A stretch of 64,000 bases of DNA. Source: Acidobacteriaceae bacterium. GTDB lineage: Bacteria; Acidobacteriota; Terriglobia; Terriglobales; Acidobacteriaceae. Under the pieces are notes generated by a model, which worked only from the letters and a program-made list of their open reading frames with translations, was not told where the DNA came from and did not search any database. The stretch is taken from the NCBI GenBank assembly GCA_003134655.1, contig PLBY01000154.1, positions 82,501-146,500 on the forward strand, read 5' to 3'. This document shows positions 26,789 through 35,604 of this stretch, one piece after another. A program made the position numbers and the translations under genes. Numbering within the stretch: position 1 is the stretch's first letter; every line of letters starts with the position of its first letter.

Positions 26789-29527
26789 TCATTTAGCGGA
26801 GACTGCCTTTGTAATTCCGGATTTGAGCAACTTGGCGAACTGCTGGGGAAGCACTGGCTGGCTGAAATAGTATCCTTGCGCCTCGTCACATTGGTGATCC
26901 TGTAGAAATGCCAGCTGTTCTTGCGTTTCCACGCCCTCAGCAACCACCCGAAGCTTAAGGCTTCGACCCAGCCCGATCACTGCCTTCACGATGATGGTTT
27001 CGTCGGGTACGGTGGTGATCTGACCGACGAACGATTGGTCGATCTTGAGGGCATCAATGGGAAACTTCCTGAGATAGCTCAAGCTGGAGTACCCCGTGCC
27101 GAAGTCATCGACCGCAACCTGCACCCCTCTGCCTCGCAGTGCGGTTAGAATCGATGCGGTGGACTCGGCATGCTTCATCAGAACGCTCTCGGTCAACTCC
27201 AGTTCAAGAAGTCTCGGATCCAGGCGCGTATCCTGGAGAATGGCGAATACATCCTCAAGAAAGTTCTCGCTCTGCAACTGCATCGCGGAAATGTTTACCG
27301 CCATGTTCCCCAGGGGCAGGCCGGCATCTACCCAAACCTGGGCTTGCTGGCAGGCTTGACGAAGAACCCAGCTGCCGATCGGTAGAATCAGGCCGCAGTC
27401 TTCCGCGACGGGAATAAATTGTCCCGGGGGGACCGGCCCCCGAGTGGGATGTGTCCAGCGTAGCAAGGCTTCGGCGCCGGTAATCCTTCCCGTCTTCAGG
27501 TTGATCTTCGGCTGGTAGTGCACCACAAATTCCTGCCGTTCGAGGGCGCGCCGCAGGCTTTCCTCAAGCGATTGCCGCTCCACGGCCCGGACATTCATGG
27601 CCGGCTTGAAATACTGATACTTCTGCCGCCCATTTGCCTTCGCCTGGTACATGGCGGTGTCGGCATTCTTGATCAACGTCTCTGCATTTAGCCCGTCGTC
27701 GGGATAAACACTGACCCCAACGCTGCATGTGACGTGAAGATCGTGCTGGTCGATGAAATGCGCTTCGGCCACGGCCCGCTGCATCCTTTTCGCGGTGATC
27801 GAGGCATCTTCCGAATCTTCCTCTTCGGAAAGCAGCACAACGAATTCGTCACCTCCCTGCCGGCTCACGGTGTCCGTGCCGCGTACGCAATCCACCAGGC
27901 GTTTTCCCACCGATTGAAGAAGTTTATCGCCGGTGGGATGCCCCAGGGAATCGTTGATGTGTTTGAAACCATCCAAATCCAGGAACAGTACTGCGACTTT
28001 TCTCTTGTGGCGGATCGCCATGCGAATCGCTTGATTAACCCGGTCGCTCAAGAGCATGCGATTGGGCAATCCAGTCAGGAAGTCGTGCTCGGACGAATGG
28101 ATCATCAGCGCTTCCGCCTTTTTTCGCGTAGTGATGTTGCGGATCGCCGCCGTCACCAGGACGCCTTCGGCGCCTTTCAGCGGGCTCAGCATGATCTCGA
28201 TGGGAAACTCACTTCCATCCTTCCGCCGCCCCATCAGCTCAATTCCCGTGCCGATCTCCTGCGCCAGCGCCTCCGCCGCGCTTCGCGTACCGTCGGCGAT
28301 CAGCCGCTCCGCGAAGCCCTCGGGAATGATGTTCTTCACCTTCTGCCCTACAAGTTCATCGCGGCGGTATCCGAACTGCTTCTCCGCCTGAACATTCAGC
28401 AGCACGATCTCCCCGTCCTGGTTCACCACCACCATCGCATCCGGAGCCGCTTCCAGAAGTCCACGGTACCTCGCCTCTGACTCCTTGCTCTCGCTGAGGT
28501 CGCGGCTGATCTCAGAAAACCCCCGCAGACTTCCATCCGCTTCGCGCAATGCTGTGAAGGTGACACTCGCTAGAAATTGCGAGCCGTCTTTCCTAACGCG
28601 TATGCCGTCCTCTTTGTGGCGGCCGCTTGCGGCAGTCATCCTGAGCACCTCCTTCGGCCTGCCCCGCTTGATATCTTCGGGAGAAAAGAAGCAGGAATAG
28701 TCCTGACCGATAATCTCATCGGCGGTGTAACCTTTGATCCGTTCGGCGCCGGCATTCCAACTGACAACCCGGCCTGCCGGGTCCAACAGAAAGATCGCGT
28801 AGTCATGGACTCCGTCCAGGAGCATCCGATATTTTTCTTCGCTATCTCCAAGCGCTCCCTCGGCTCGCCCGTGCGCGGAGTTGTCGCGCTGGGCGCTCCA
28901 ACCAGCGATAGCGGTGATCAACATGCCGAGGACGGTTCCGAAAATCAGAACCATCTTGGTCTGGTTCAATCGCCGATTGGTGTCCGCGTTGCGCAGCACC
29001 AACAATCGCAACTCTTCTTCCTGCAACTTCCCAACTACCGCTAGAAACTCGTCCATCGTTCCTTGGCCTGACCCGGTTCGAGTCGCATCCACGCCCGGCC
29101 CACGGGCCTGGCGCCGACGGATGACCATCTTCGTGTGCTCGATCTTCTGAGCCGTCAGGCTTTCGAGCTGGGGAATCTGTTGCCGTTGTTCAGGGTTGTC
29201 CAACGTTAGGGAGCGAATCGCTGCCTGGTCCTGCGCAACCTTGAGCAGGCCGGCCCGGTAGGACTCGAGATAGGACTCCTTGCCCGTCAGCGCAAATCCG
29301 CGGGAGTTCGATTCGATGCCCTCCACGGCGAAGACTAGATCCTGGATGCTTTCCAGAACCTTGTGAGTGTGGCTCACCCAGCGCGCGCTCTCCCTGGACA
29401 CGACGATGCCTCGATAGGAAATCGCACCCACGACGAGTAACGTCAACATCGCAGAGCCGAACGCGAGTTGCATCTTGCGGTGCAAAAAGGACTTTGATGT
29501 CACTCGACCTGTTCCCTGGCTTTTCAC
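26789..29527 (-). CDS. Membrane sensor with CHASE3, two PAS domains, GGDEF and EAL
   Basis: 912 residues from a GTG with GGAG eight bases upstream. Transmembrane segments near 20-42 and 192-211 flank a CHASE3 sensor domain (SNSRGFALTGKESYLESYRA). Two PAS domains follow at about 230-345 and 352-468. The GGDEF domain, about 475-640, has the intact catalytic GGDEF at 558-562 and an RGTD inhibitory site exactly five residues before it, so product inhibition by cyclic di-GMP is expected. The EAL domain, about 650-905, keeps GAEALLRW, LELELTES, VDDFGTGYSSLSYLR, LKIDQSFV and VVAEGVETQEQ. Both synthesis and breakdown of cyclic di-GMP look possible. It follows the kinase fusion at 440 bases and has no operon partner. 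Confidence 0.95.
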   Translation of the reverse strand: MKSQGTGRVTSKSFLHRKMQLAFGSAMLTLLVVGAISYRGIVVSRESARWVSHTHKVLESIQDLVFAVEGIESNSRGFALTGKESYLESYRAGLLKVAQDQAAIRSLTLDNPEQRQQIPQLESLTAQKIEHTKMVIRRRQARGPGVDATRTGSGQGTMDEFLAVVGKLQEEELRLLVLRNADTNRRLNQTKMVLIFGTVLGMLITAIAGWSAQRDNSAHGRAEGALGDSEEKYRMLLDGVHDYAIFLLDPAGRVVSWNAGAERIKGYTADEIIGQDYSCFFSPEDIKRGRPKEVLRMTAASGRHKEDGIRVRKDGSQFLASVTFTALREADGSLRGFSEISRDLSESKESEARYRGLLEAAPDAMVVVNQDGEIVLLNVQAEKQFGYRRDELVGQKVKNIIPEGFAERLIADGTRSAAEALAQEIGTGIELMGRRKDGSEFPIEIMLSPLKGAEGVLVTAAIRNITTRKKAEALMIHSSEHDFLTGLPNRMLLSDRVNQAIRMAIRHKRKVAVLFLDLDGFKHINDSLGHPTGDKLLQSVGKRLVDCVRGTDTVSRQGGDEFVVLLSEEEDSEDASITAKRMQRAVAEAHFIDQHDLHVTCSVGVSVYPDDGLNAETLIKNADTAMYQAKANGRQKYQYFKPAMNVRAVERQSLEESLRRALERQEFVVHYQPKINLKTGRITGAEALLRWTHPTRGPVPPGQFIPVAEDCGLILPIGSWVLRQACQQAQVWVDAGLPLGNMAVNISAMQLQSENFLEDVFAILQDTRLDPRLLELELTESVLMKHAESTASILTALRGRGVQVAVDDFGTGYSSLSYLRKFPIDALKIDQSFVGQITTVPDETIIVKAVIGLGRSLKLRVVAEGVETQEQLAFLQDHQCDEAQGYYFSQPVLPQQFAKLLKSGITKAVSAK

Positions 29528-29967
29528 TAAACGTTCTCCGTGTCTACAATCTGGATTGTGTGTACGAAACTTGGACGAAAACCACAGCCCGGCTCGTGAC
29601 TCGCCGGAACATCGGCGCTCACGAGCCAGCAGTCAGGCCTTTGCTTTCAATGATGTGGCAGCGATTTTTTAACTCATTGGGCGCAAAGCTAGTTCAAATG
29701 TAGGCAAGGGAATGGCCATGATGAGATATGTCACTTTTTGATCGGCTGGAAGTTCGACCTCGGCAGGACGTTTAAGTACGCTGGGAGATTTGAGTACCAG
29801 GCCCCAACCCGCTACGCAGATCGTGGCTGCCGTTCAGGCGGCCGCGGGCGCTTCAGATACAGCACTAAGACTACTCAGGAGCGATCCCGCGGTAGGCTCG
29901 AATTGAGTCTGTAGGCAATAGTCTTTGGGGAAGGGTGCCTTAGGTCGGGAAGGGCCACTCGCATTTT
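29528..29967. other. Intergenic region between kinase fusion and GGDEF-EAL gene
   Basis: 440 bases on the same-strand boundary of two minus-strand genes. It presumably holds the GGDEF-EAL promoter. I see no gene, repeat or clear terminator. Confidence 0.5.
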
Positions 29968-32900
29968 CTACTGGGCCGCAGCGGCTTTGCGGGAAAGCAG
30001 GCGAAAGCCTTTATCCCGGGCGTCTTTCTGCAATTGGCGCAAGTGCTCTCGGCTGAGAGCCACCTCACCGGTTCGGATTTGCAGTTCTGCTAAGCCCAAG
30101 CGTGCTTCCATTTCATAGCCGGCGTACCCGTGACGGTTCGTCTCGCCACGGAGGTTCTCCAGACCCTTTGTCGCTTCTGCCGTTTTGCCCATCGCTGCGT
30201 TCACGGCGCTCAAAGCCAGGATGGCTTCGAAGTGAGCAGTAAGATCACCGCCTTTTTGGGACAATGCGATCGCGTGATGGGCAGTATCGTTCGCTTCCCG
30301 CAGATTGCCCTGGGCTAGTAGGGCGCGGCTTAAGTCTGAATAGGCTTGAGCTCCCAGGTCCGTCACGTTCTGTTGTTCGAAGGCAGCGGCCGCACCGCGG
30401 AACAGTGGCTCCGCCTCGGCGGCTTTCCCTTGCTCCATGGTGATCTCCCCAAGCTGCATTTGAGTCTCTGGAATGTGAGCTTCGTCCTTGAGTTCTTTTC
30501 GCAAAGCGATATTCCGCTCTGCCGTGGTCTGCGCCTCCTCCAGCCGGTCTTGCGTTTCCAACATCTCGGCCATGAAGAATAAAGAAAAACCGAGTCCCTT
30601 CTTATGGCCTACCTCCTGCTGCAGAGCCATCGCCTGGTCAAGTGCCTGCTTGGCGGAGCTGATCTCTCCGCGGTGCAGAAGCACGCCACCAAGGTTGGTG
30701 AGCGTCATGGCTTCGTTGCTCTTGTCCCCTTCTTGATGAAAACCTTGGGCAGCCTGCCGCCTCATTTGGATAGCACTGTCGAGATCTCCCAATGCTTCGA
30801 CGACATTGCCAAGGTTGGTCAAATCTCTTTCGGTGCCGTTGCCAATCTCGCGGTCCACGCGCAAAGCCTCTTCCAGGGATCTCCTTGCGTCTTCCAACAA
30901 TCCCTGGTCATAGTAAAGGCTGCCCAAGCCGGACAAAGCGTAAGCGACCTTCTGCTGGGCGCCGATTTGACGAAACACTCGCAGCGCCTCTTCAAAGGAT
31001 TTCCGAGCAGCGTGGTAATCCCCTTCTTCAAATTGGACTTCTGCGATGTCTTGCAACACGACTGCAGAGTCACGTGGACTGCCGCTTTCCGCGAACAGGG
31101 AGCGAGCCTCCAACAACATGGTCATGGCTTTGTCGTGATCGCCCATTTCATCCCATGCCTCGCCCTCCCTTTCCTTTGCCTGCGCCAGGATCGAGTGGCT
31201 GCCCTGGAGCCGTCCCTTTTCCCCAGCCGCCGTGGCTGTCCGCTGCATACGCTTGAAGTCACTGATCGCGGCGCTGACATCGGCCTCCATTAAATCAATC
31301 CGCGGGTCGTCGCTTTCTGGTGGCGGCAGGCTGCGCATGCGGGCAATCGTCTCGGAGGCGTCCTTGCCTCGCCCTGCCTTGAGCTGCGCGGTGGCCAGAC
31401 GCAACCCGTGGTCAAGATCGTCGGGGAAGAAGTTCCGGAGGGTCAGGTATATCTCGATCGCGGCCGGATAGTCATGCATCAGCTCCCGGTAACGGCCCTC
31501 GACTGACAGACGATCAGCCCGCGACAGAGACCCCGACAGATCCAAGGCCTGCTTCGCTTGGTCCTGCGCCTTTAGGTCGTAGCCCAGTGCAGACCAGGCT
31601 TCTGCAAGCGCGGAATGCGACAGAGCGTGAGTGGGATCGGCGGCAATCGCTTGTTGCAGGAGATTGCGGGCTGCCAGCGCATCGAAGAGCCTCAGCCGAG
31701 CTAACCCTTCGGAATAGAGACGCACCGCTTCGGAACTGGCTGGAACGGACGCCTGTACTTCGCGAGCATCAGTGGCAGAGACCGCGCTCAGTCCTAGCTT
31801 CTGGCGCAACCCAGTTCCACCTCGTGAAACCAGGTTCGCAAGTTCTGCTTCGGTTCCTTCTTGTGAAATTACCGCGACCGTCTCGCCCTGCCTGGCATCC
31901 TGCAACTGGAGATCGAGATGCAGTCTTCCGCCAGAGTCTTTGCCATCGGCCAAGTAAGAACCCACTACGACAAGATCCGCACCCAGATGCGAACGGATTT
32001 TATTCAGCGTGTCGGGACTGTAGCTGTCGGCCGCAGCCAGCGGAAGGTCAAGCTTCATCTGTGCCACACTCTCTCCGGGAATGACGCGCAGCTCTTGACC
32101 GGCGCCCAATTCGGCACTCAACATCTCCGACAAAGCCGTGGAGATCCACACTTCATTGGCCTTCCCGGACAGATTGTTGAACCCGACTACAGCAACAGAT
32201 CGACGGGCCTTGACGGAAGAACTCGATTCGATTTGCTTGGACTTATGGAACAGGCCGGTCGAAACCCCTATTCCGAGCCCGGCCGCAACAACAGCCAGTG
32301 CGGCCGCGATCCCCAACCAGCTTGGCCTTGGCGCCTTCCCGCGGCGATGCAACCTCTCCAGATCGGCCTGCATTTCCCCGGCTGAGCTATAACGATGTGT
32401 CCGATCTTTCTCCAATGCCTTATCGATGACTTTTTCCAGTTCGGGCGGAACATTGGGATTCAGCTGCCGCGGTGGAACGGCGGGTGAGTGCAGGACCGCA
32501 TCGCGAACCACCGCCGCGGTATTCCCCGAAAATGTGCGCTGGCCGGTGACCATCTCATAAAGCACCAGACCAAACGAAAACAAGTCCGTCCGTGCGTCCA
32601 ACTTCTCCCGCCGCACCTGCTCGGGAGACAGATAAGACGGGGTTCCCATTGAAACTCCGGTTCGAGTCAAATGCGGATCTGACAAACGTATCGCGGAATT
32701 CTCCGGGGCAGCGGTTCCGTGGCCCGCATCCTCGGGACTGTTTAGAGGATCGGAGCTATCGACGAATTTTGCCACCCCAAAGTCAAGAATCTTGGCTTCT
32801 CCGCGAGTAGTGACAAAGATGTTGGCGGGCTTAATGTCGCGATGGATGATGCCCTTCTCGTGTGCCGCTTGCAAGCCGTCGGCAATTTGAATCGCCAAAT

Positions 32901-33639
32901 CAAGCAACTCGTCAATTGGCTCACGCACGCTTTGGTTTGCAGCGGTCTCGATCCATTCCCGGAGCGTTTGTCCTTGCAGCAACTGCATCACGATGAAGGG
33001 CTGGCCTTCGTGCTCGCCAAGTTCGTAAACAGAGCAAATGTTGGGATGATCCAGGGCTGAAGCAGCTCGTGCCTCACGTTGGAGGCGCTCAAATGCGATC
33101 GGATCACTAGCTAACTCGCCGGGCAGGAACTTCATCGCAACCTGGCGACCCAGCTTCAGATCTTCTGCCTTGTAAACGACTCCCATGCCTCCGCCGCCCA
33201 GGAGTTGCACAATGCGGTAATGGGATATCTTCCTTCCGATCAGGCTCTCAGTCCTGGGTGTCAGAGCGGCAGTTTCCGATGCGGGCAGCGGGCTGGCCTC
33301 CATGACCGCGGCTGTGAAGCGATATCCTCTTCCTGTAACCGTTTGTACAAGGCGCGGCTGCGCTGCATCGTCACGCAGCACCTGGCGGATCTTACTGATG
33401 GCGCCGTTAATGCTGTTGTCCGTGTCCAGGAAGACACCTTTTCCCCAGATACGCTCCACGATCTGTTCGCGCGTGACCAGTTCGCCTCTGTGCTCCACGA
33501 GGAAAAGCAGCAGCTCCATAGCGATGGGCTTCAGCTTCAACGGGATTCCGGCAGAGCGCAATTCGTAGGCGCGCACATCCAATTCGAAGTCATCCCCGAA
33601 TCGGAAGGTGCCCGCCGTTGCGATTGGCTTGGACGTCAT
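29968..33639 (-). CDS. Winged-helix / Ser-Thr protein kinase / TPR fusion, membrane-anchored
   Basis: About 1223 residues from the ATG at 33639 with GGGGAG eight bases upstream. Residues about 10-110 are an OmpR/CadC-type DNA-binding winged helix (LVTREQIVERIWGKGVFLD, TVTGRGYRF). Residues about 139-432 are a complete Hanks-type kinase: GGGGMGVVYKAEDL, VAMKF with the ATP lysine, IIHRDIKPANIF, KILDFGVAKF and GTPSYLSPEQ. One transmembrane helix lies at about 441-463. The outer part begins with a TolB-like segment (VAVVGFNNLSGKANEVWIST) and continues as a long TPR array to the C-terminus. The topology puts the DNA-binding and kinase domains in the cytoplasm and the TPRs in the periplasm. Such fusions are typical of acidobacteria; targets unknown. 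Confidence 0.95.
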   Translation of the reverse strand: MTSKPIATAGTFRFGDDFELDVRAYELRSAGIPLKLKPIAMELLLFLVEHRGELVTREQIVERIWGKGVFLDTDNSINGAISKIRQVLRDDAAQPRLVQTVTGRGYRFTAAVMEASPLPASETAALTPRTESLIGRKISHYRIVQLLGGGGMGVVYKAEDLKLGRQVAMKFLPGELASDPIAFERLQREARAASALDHPNICSVYELGEHEGQPFIVMQLLQGQTLREWIETAANQSVREPIDELLDLAIQIADGLQAAHEKGIIHRDIKPANIFVTTRGEAKILDFGVAKFVDSSDPLNSPEDAGHGTAAPENSAIRLSDPHLTRTGVSMGTPSYLSPEQVRREKLDARTDLFSFGLVLYEMVTGQRTFSGNTAAVVRDAVLHSPAVPPRQLNPNVPPELEKVIDKALEKDRTHRYSSAGEMQADLERLHRRGKAPRPSWLGIAAALAVVAAGLGIGVSTGLFHKSKQIESSSSVKARRSVAVVGFNNLSGKANEVWISTALSEMLSAELGAGQELRVIPGESVAQMKLDLPLAAADSYSPDTLNKIRSHLGADLVVVGSYLADGKDSGGRLHLDLQLQDARQGETVAVISQEGTEAELANLVSRGGTGLRQKLGLSAVSATDAREVQASVPASSEAVRLYSEGLARLRLFDALAARNLLQQAIAADPTHALSHSALAEAWSALGYDLKAQDQAKQALDLSGSLSRADRLSVEGRYRELMHDYPAAIEIYLTLRNFFPDDLDHGLRLATAQLKAGRGKDASETIARMRSLPPPESDDPRIDLMEADVSAAISDFKRMQRTATAAGEKGRLQGSHSILAQAKEREGEAWDEMGDHDKAMTMLLEARSLFAESGSPRDSAVVLQDIAEVQFEEGDYHAARKSFEEALRVFRQIGAQQKVAYALSGLGSLYYDQGLLEDARRSLEEALRVDREIGNGTERDLTNLGNVVEALGDLDSAIQMRRQAAQGFHQEGDKSNEAMTLTNLGGVLLHRGEISSAKQALDQAMALQQEVGHKKGLGFSLFFMAEMLETQDRLEEAQTTAERNIALRKELKDEAHIPETQMQLGEITMEQGKAAEAEPLFRGAAAAFEQQNVTDLGAQAYSDLSRALLAQGNLREANDTAHHAIALSQKGGDLTAHFEAILALSAVNAAMGKTAEATKGLENLRGETNRHGYAGYEMEARLGLAELQIRTGEVALSREHLRQLQKDARDKGFRLLSRKAAAAQ

Positions 33640-33831
33640 TAAGCAGCTCCCCAAGGTGTACGGAATTCTACCCGCCATTCCATCGCTTCGCAACAAGTCA
33701 TTTTGAATCAGTAAATTACGCGCTAATACGGTTTGAAGAGAACGCTAAGTTCTTGACTATTGCCCGGGATGTCCGGTTGCAGCACTATTACCCGGCGTTT
33801 GAAAGAAAAACACGACGGAATGAGGTGCACC

Positions 33832-35391
33832 ATGGGGCTTGGCAGATATCCGCTTTCCATGTTTCTCGCAATTTCAATGTTTTGTTCCTTTGCAGCGGCA
33901 CAAATGATCGACAACACGCAGGCGACGAGCACGGCCAATGCGGGGATCAACAAGTCATTCACAGGTGAGATTGGAGCCGGGCGCGGGGATGTGCTCACGC
34001 CAAATTCCTCGATCTACATAATCAATCGCGATCCTTTCCGCTCAATTCGCCGGGGACGACAGCTCTTTCAAAGAAAGTTCACTCAGGCGCAGGGTCAAGG
34101 CCCCAATGAAGGCGATGGCGTCGGAAACCTCAATACTGACATCGCCATCGGTGCAGGGCTATCGGACAGCTGCGCGTCGTGTCACAGTCGCCCTCGCGGC
34201 TCGGCTGGAACGGGCGGGAACGTTGCGACCCGTCCCGATAGCCGCGACTCTCCACATCTGTTTGGACTGGGGATCAAGGAGATGCTGGCCGACGAGATCA
34301 CTACCGACCTGCGTAACACCCGCGCCTTGGCGATCACGCAGGCTCAGCAGAGAAAGCGATCCGTGACCCTGAAACTCGTGAGCAAGGGTGTCCAGTATGG
34401 CAGCATCACTGGGAACTCTGACGGCTCCGTCGATACCTCGCAGGTGGCCGGAGTCGATACTGATCTGCGTGTCAAGCCATTCTTCGCCGAAGGTTCCACG
34501 ATTTCCATCCGCGAATTCGTGGTCGGTGCCCTGCATAAAGAAATGGGGCTGGAGGCGTCTACCGATCCCGACCTGCTGACCGCCAGCGCCGGCGGCCGTG
34601 TCGTAACTCCATCGGGAATGGTGCTGGACGGATCCAAGGATACGATTAGTCCGCCATCACCCCCGGACACAAAAAACGGAAACGAGATTGACCCCGCCCT
34701 TGTCGATCATCTCGAATTCTATTTGCTCAATTACTTCAAGCCCGCCCATTATCAGGAAACCTCTGCCACGGATCACGGGCGCGCACTGTTCAATCAAGTT
34801 GGCTGCTCCTCTTGTCATATCGCCGATATGACGATCAACCACGATCGCCGTGTGGCCGACGTTGAAACCAATTACGACACGGTGAATGGAGTTTTCAACA
34901 GTCTCTTCGCCACTGCCTCCACCCTCTACTACACTCACGATGATGGAAGCGGACAGCCCGTCTTGAAACTGCCTTTGGAAAACTCTTTCGTGGTGAAAGA
35001 CATTTTCACCGACTTCAAGCGGCATGACCTGGGAACAAACTTCTACGAGCGCAACTGGGACGGAACCTTGCAGACGCAGTTCCTGACCCGGCCGTTGTGG
35101 GGTGTCGGGAGTACCGGACCCTATGGTCATGACGGCCGCAGCATGACACTGAACGATGTCATTCTCCGCCACGGGGGCGAAGCTCTTACTGCCCGTAACA
35201 CGTTCGCCGCCTTGAAGCCAAACGACCAGAATAGCTTGATCACATTTCTGAACTCGCTGGTCCTCTTTCCACCCGACGACACGGCATCAACCCTGGATCC
35301 GGCGAATCCAAACGCAACCAACTTCCCTCAGTTTGGTCATGGGAGCATCAAGCTGACGGTGCTGTTCAACGATCCCACCGATCTGGAATAG
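33832..35391 (+). CDS. Exported di-haem c-type oxidoreductase (DHOR family)
   Basis: About 519 residues from an ATG with GAGG six bases upstream; the longer frame starting at a TTG at 33760 lacks a site. A signal peptide (LSMFLAISMFCSFAAA) is followed by two haem c attachment sites, SDSCASCHSRPRGSAG near residue 110 and QVGCSSCHIADM near 325. Other conserved segments are FGLGIKEMLADEI, KRHDLGTNFYER and TRPLWGVGSTGPYGHDGRS, matching the di-haem oxidoreductase/peroxidase-like family once called DUF1111. Haem groups would be attached in the periplasm, but the electron donor and substrate are unknown. It is divergent from the kinase fusion, 192 bases away. Confidence 0.9.
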   Translation: MGLGRYPLSMFLAISMFCSFAAAQMIDNTQATSTANAGINKSFTGEIGAGRGDVLTPNSSIYIINRDPFRSIRRGRQLFQRKFTQAQGQGPNEGDGVGNLNTDIAIGAGLSDSCASCHSRPRGSAGTGGNVATRPDSRDSPHLFGLGIKEMLADEITTDLRNTRALAITQAQQRKRSVTLKLVSKGVQYGSITGNSDGSVDTSQVAGVDTDLRVKPFFAEGSTISIREFVVGALHKEMGLEASTDPDLLTASAGGRVVTPSGMVLDGSKDTISPPSPPDTKNGNEIDPALVDHLEFYLLNYFKPAHYQETSATDHGRALFNQVGCSSCHIADMTINHDRRVADVETNYDTVNGVFNSLFATASTLYYTHDDGSGQPVLKLPLENSFVVKDIFTDFKRHDLGTNFYERNWDGTLQTQFLTRPLWGVGSTGPYGHDGRSMTLNDVILRHGGEALTARNTFAALKPNDQNSLITFLNSLVLFPPDDTASTLDPANPNATNFPQFGHGSIKLTVLFNDPTDLE

Positions 35392-35604
35392 CTACCTTTG
35401 GTGCGAACGTATATGAATCGTCCGAAGGAGTATGTCGGGGGGAGGAAGAGAATCGGGACATTCGGGCAGTATTGGTCGTGAGTCCCGGACTACGACCGGT
35501 GGCAGGCACTCCGACTGAATTCTCCTTCCATTTCCGCCCGTAGGCAACAGAAATCTTTGCATCCAGAGCAAGACTTCGCAACGAAGCTCTGCACAGGAGA
35601 TGTC

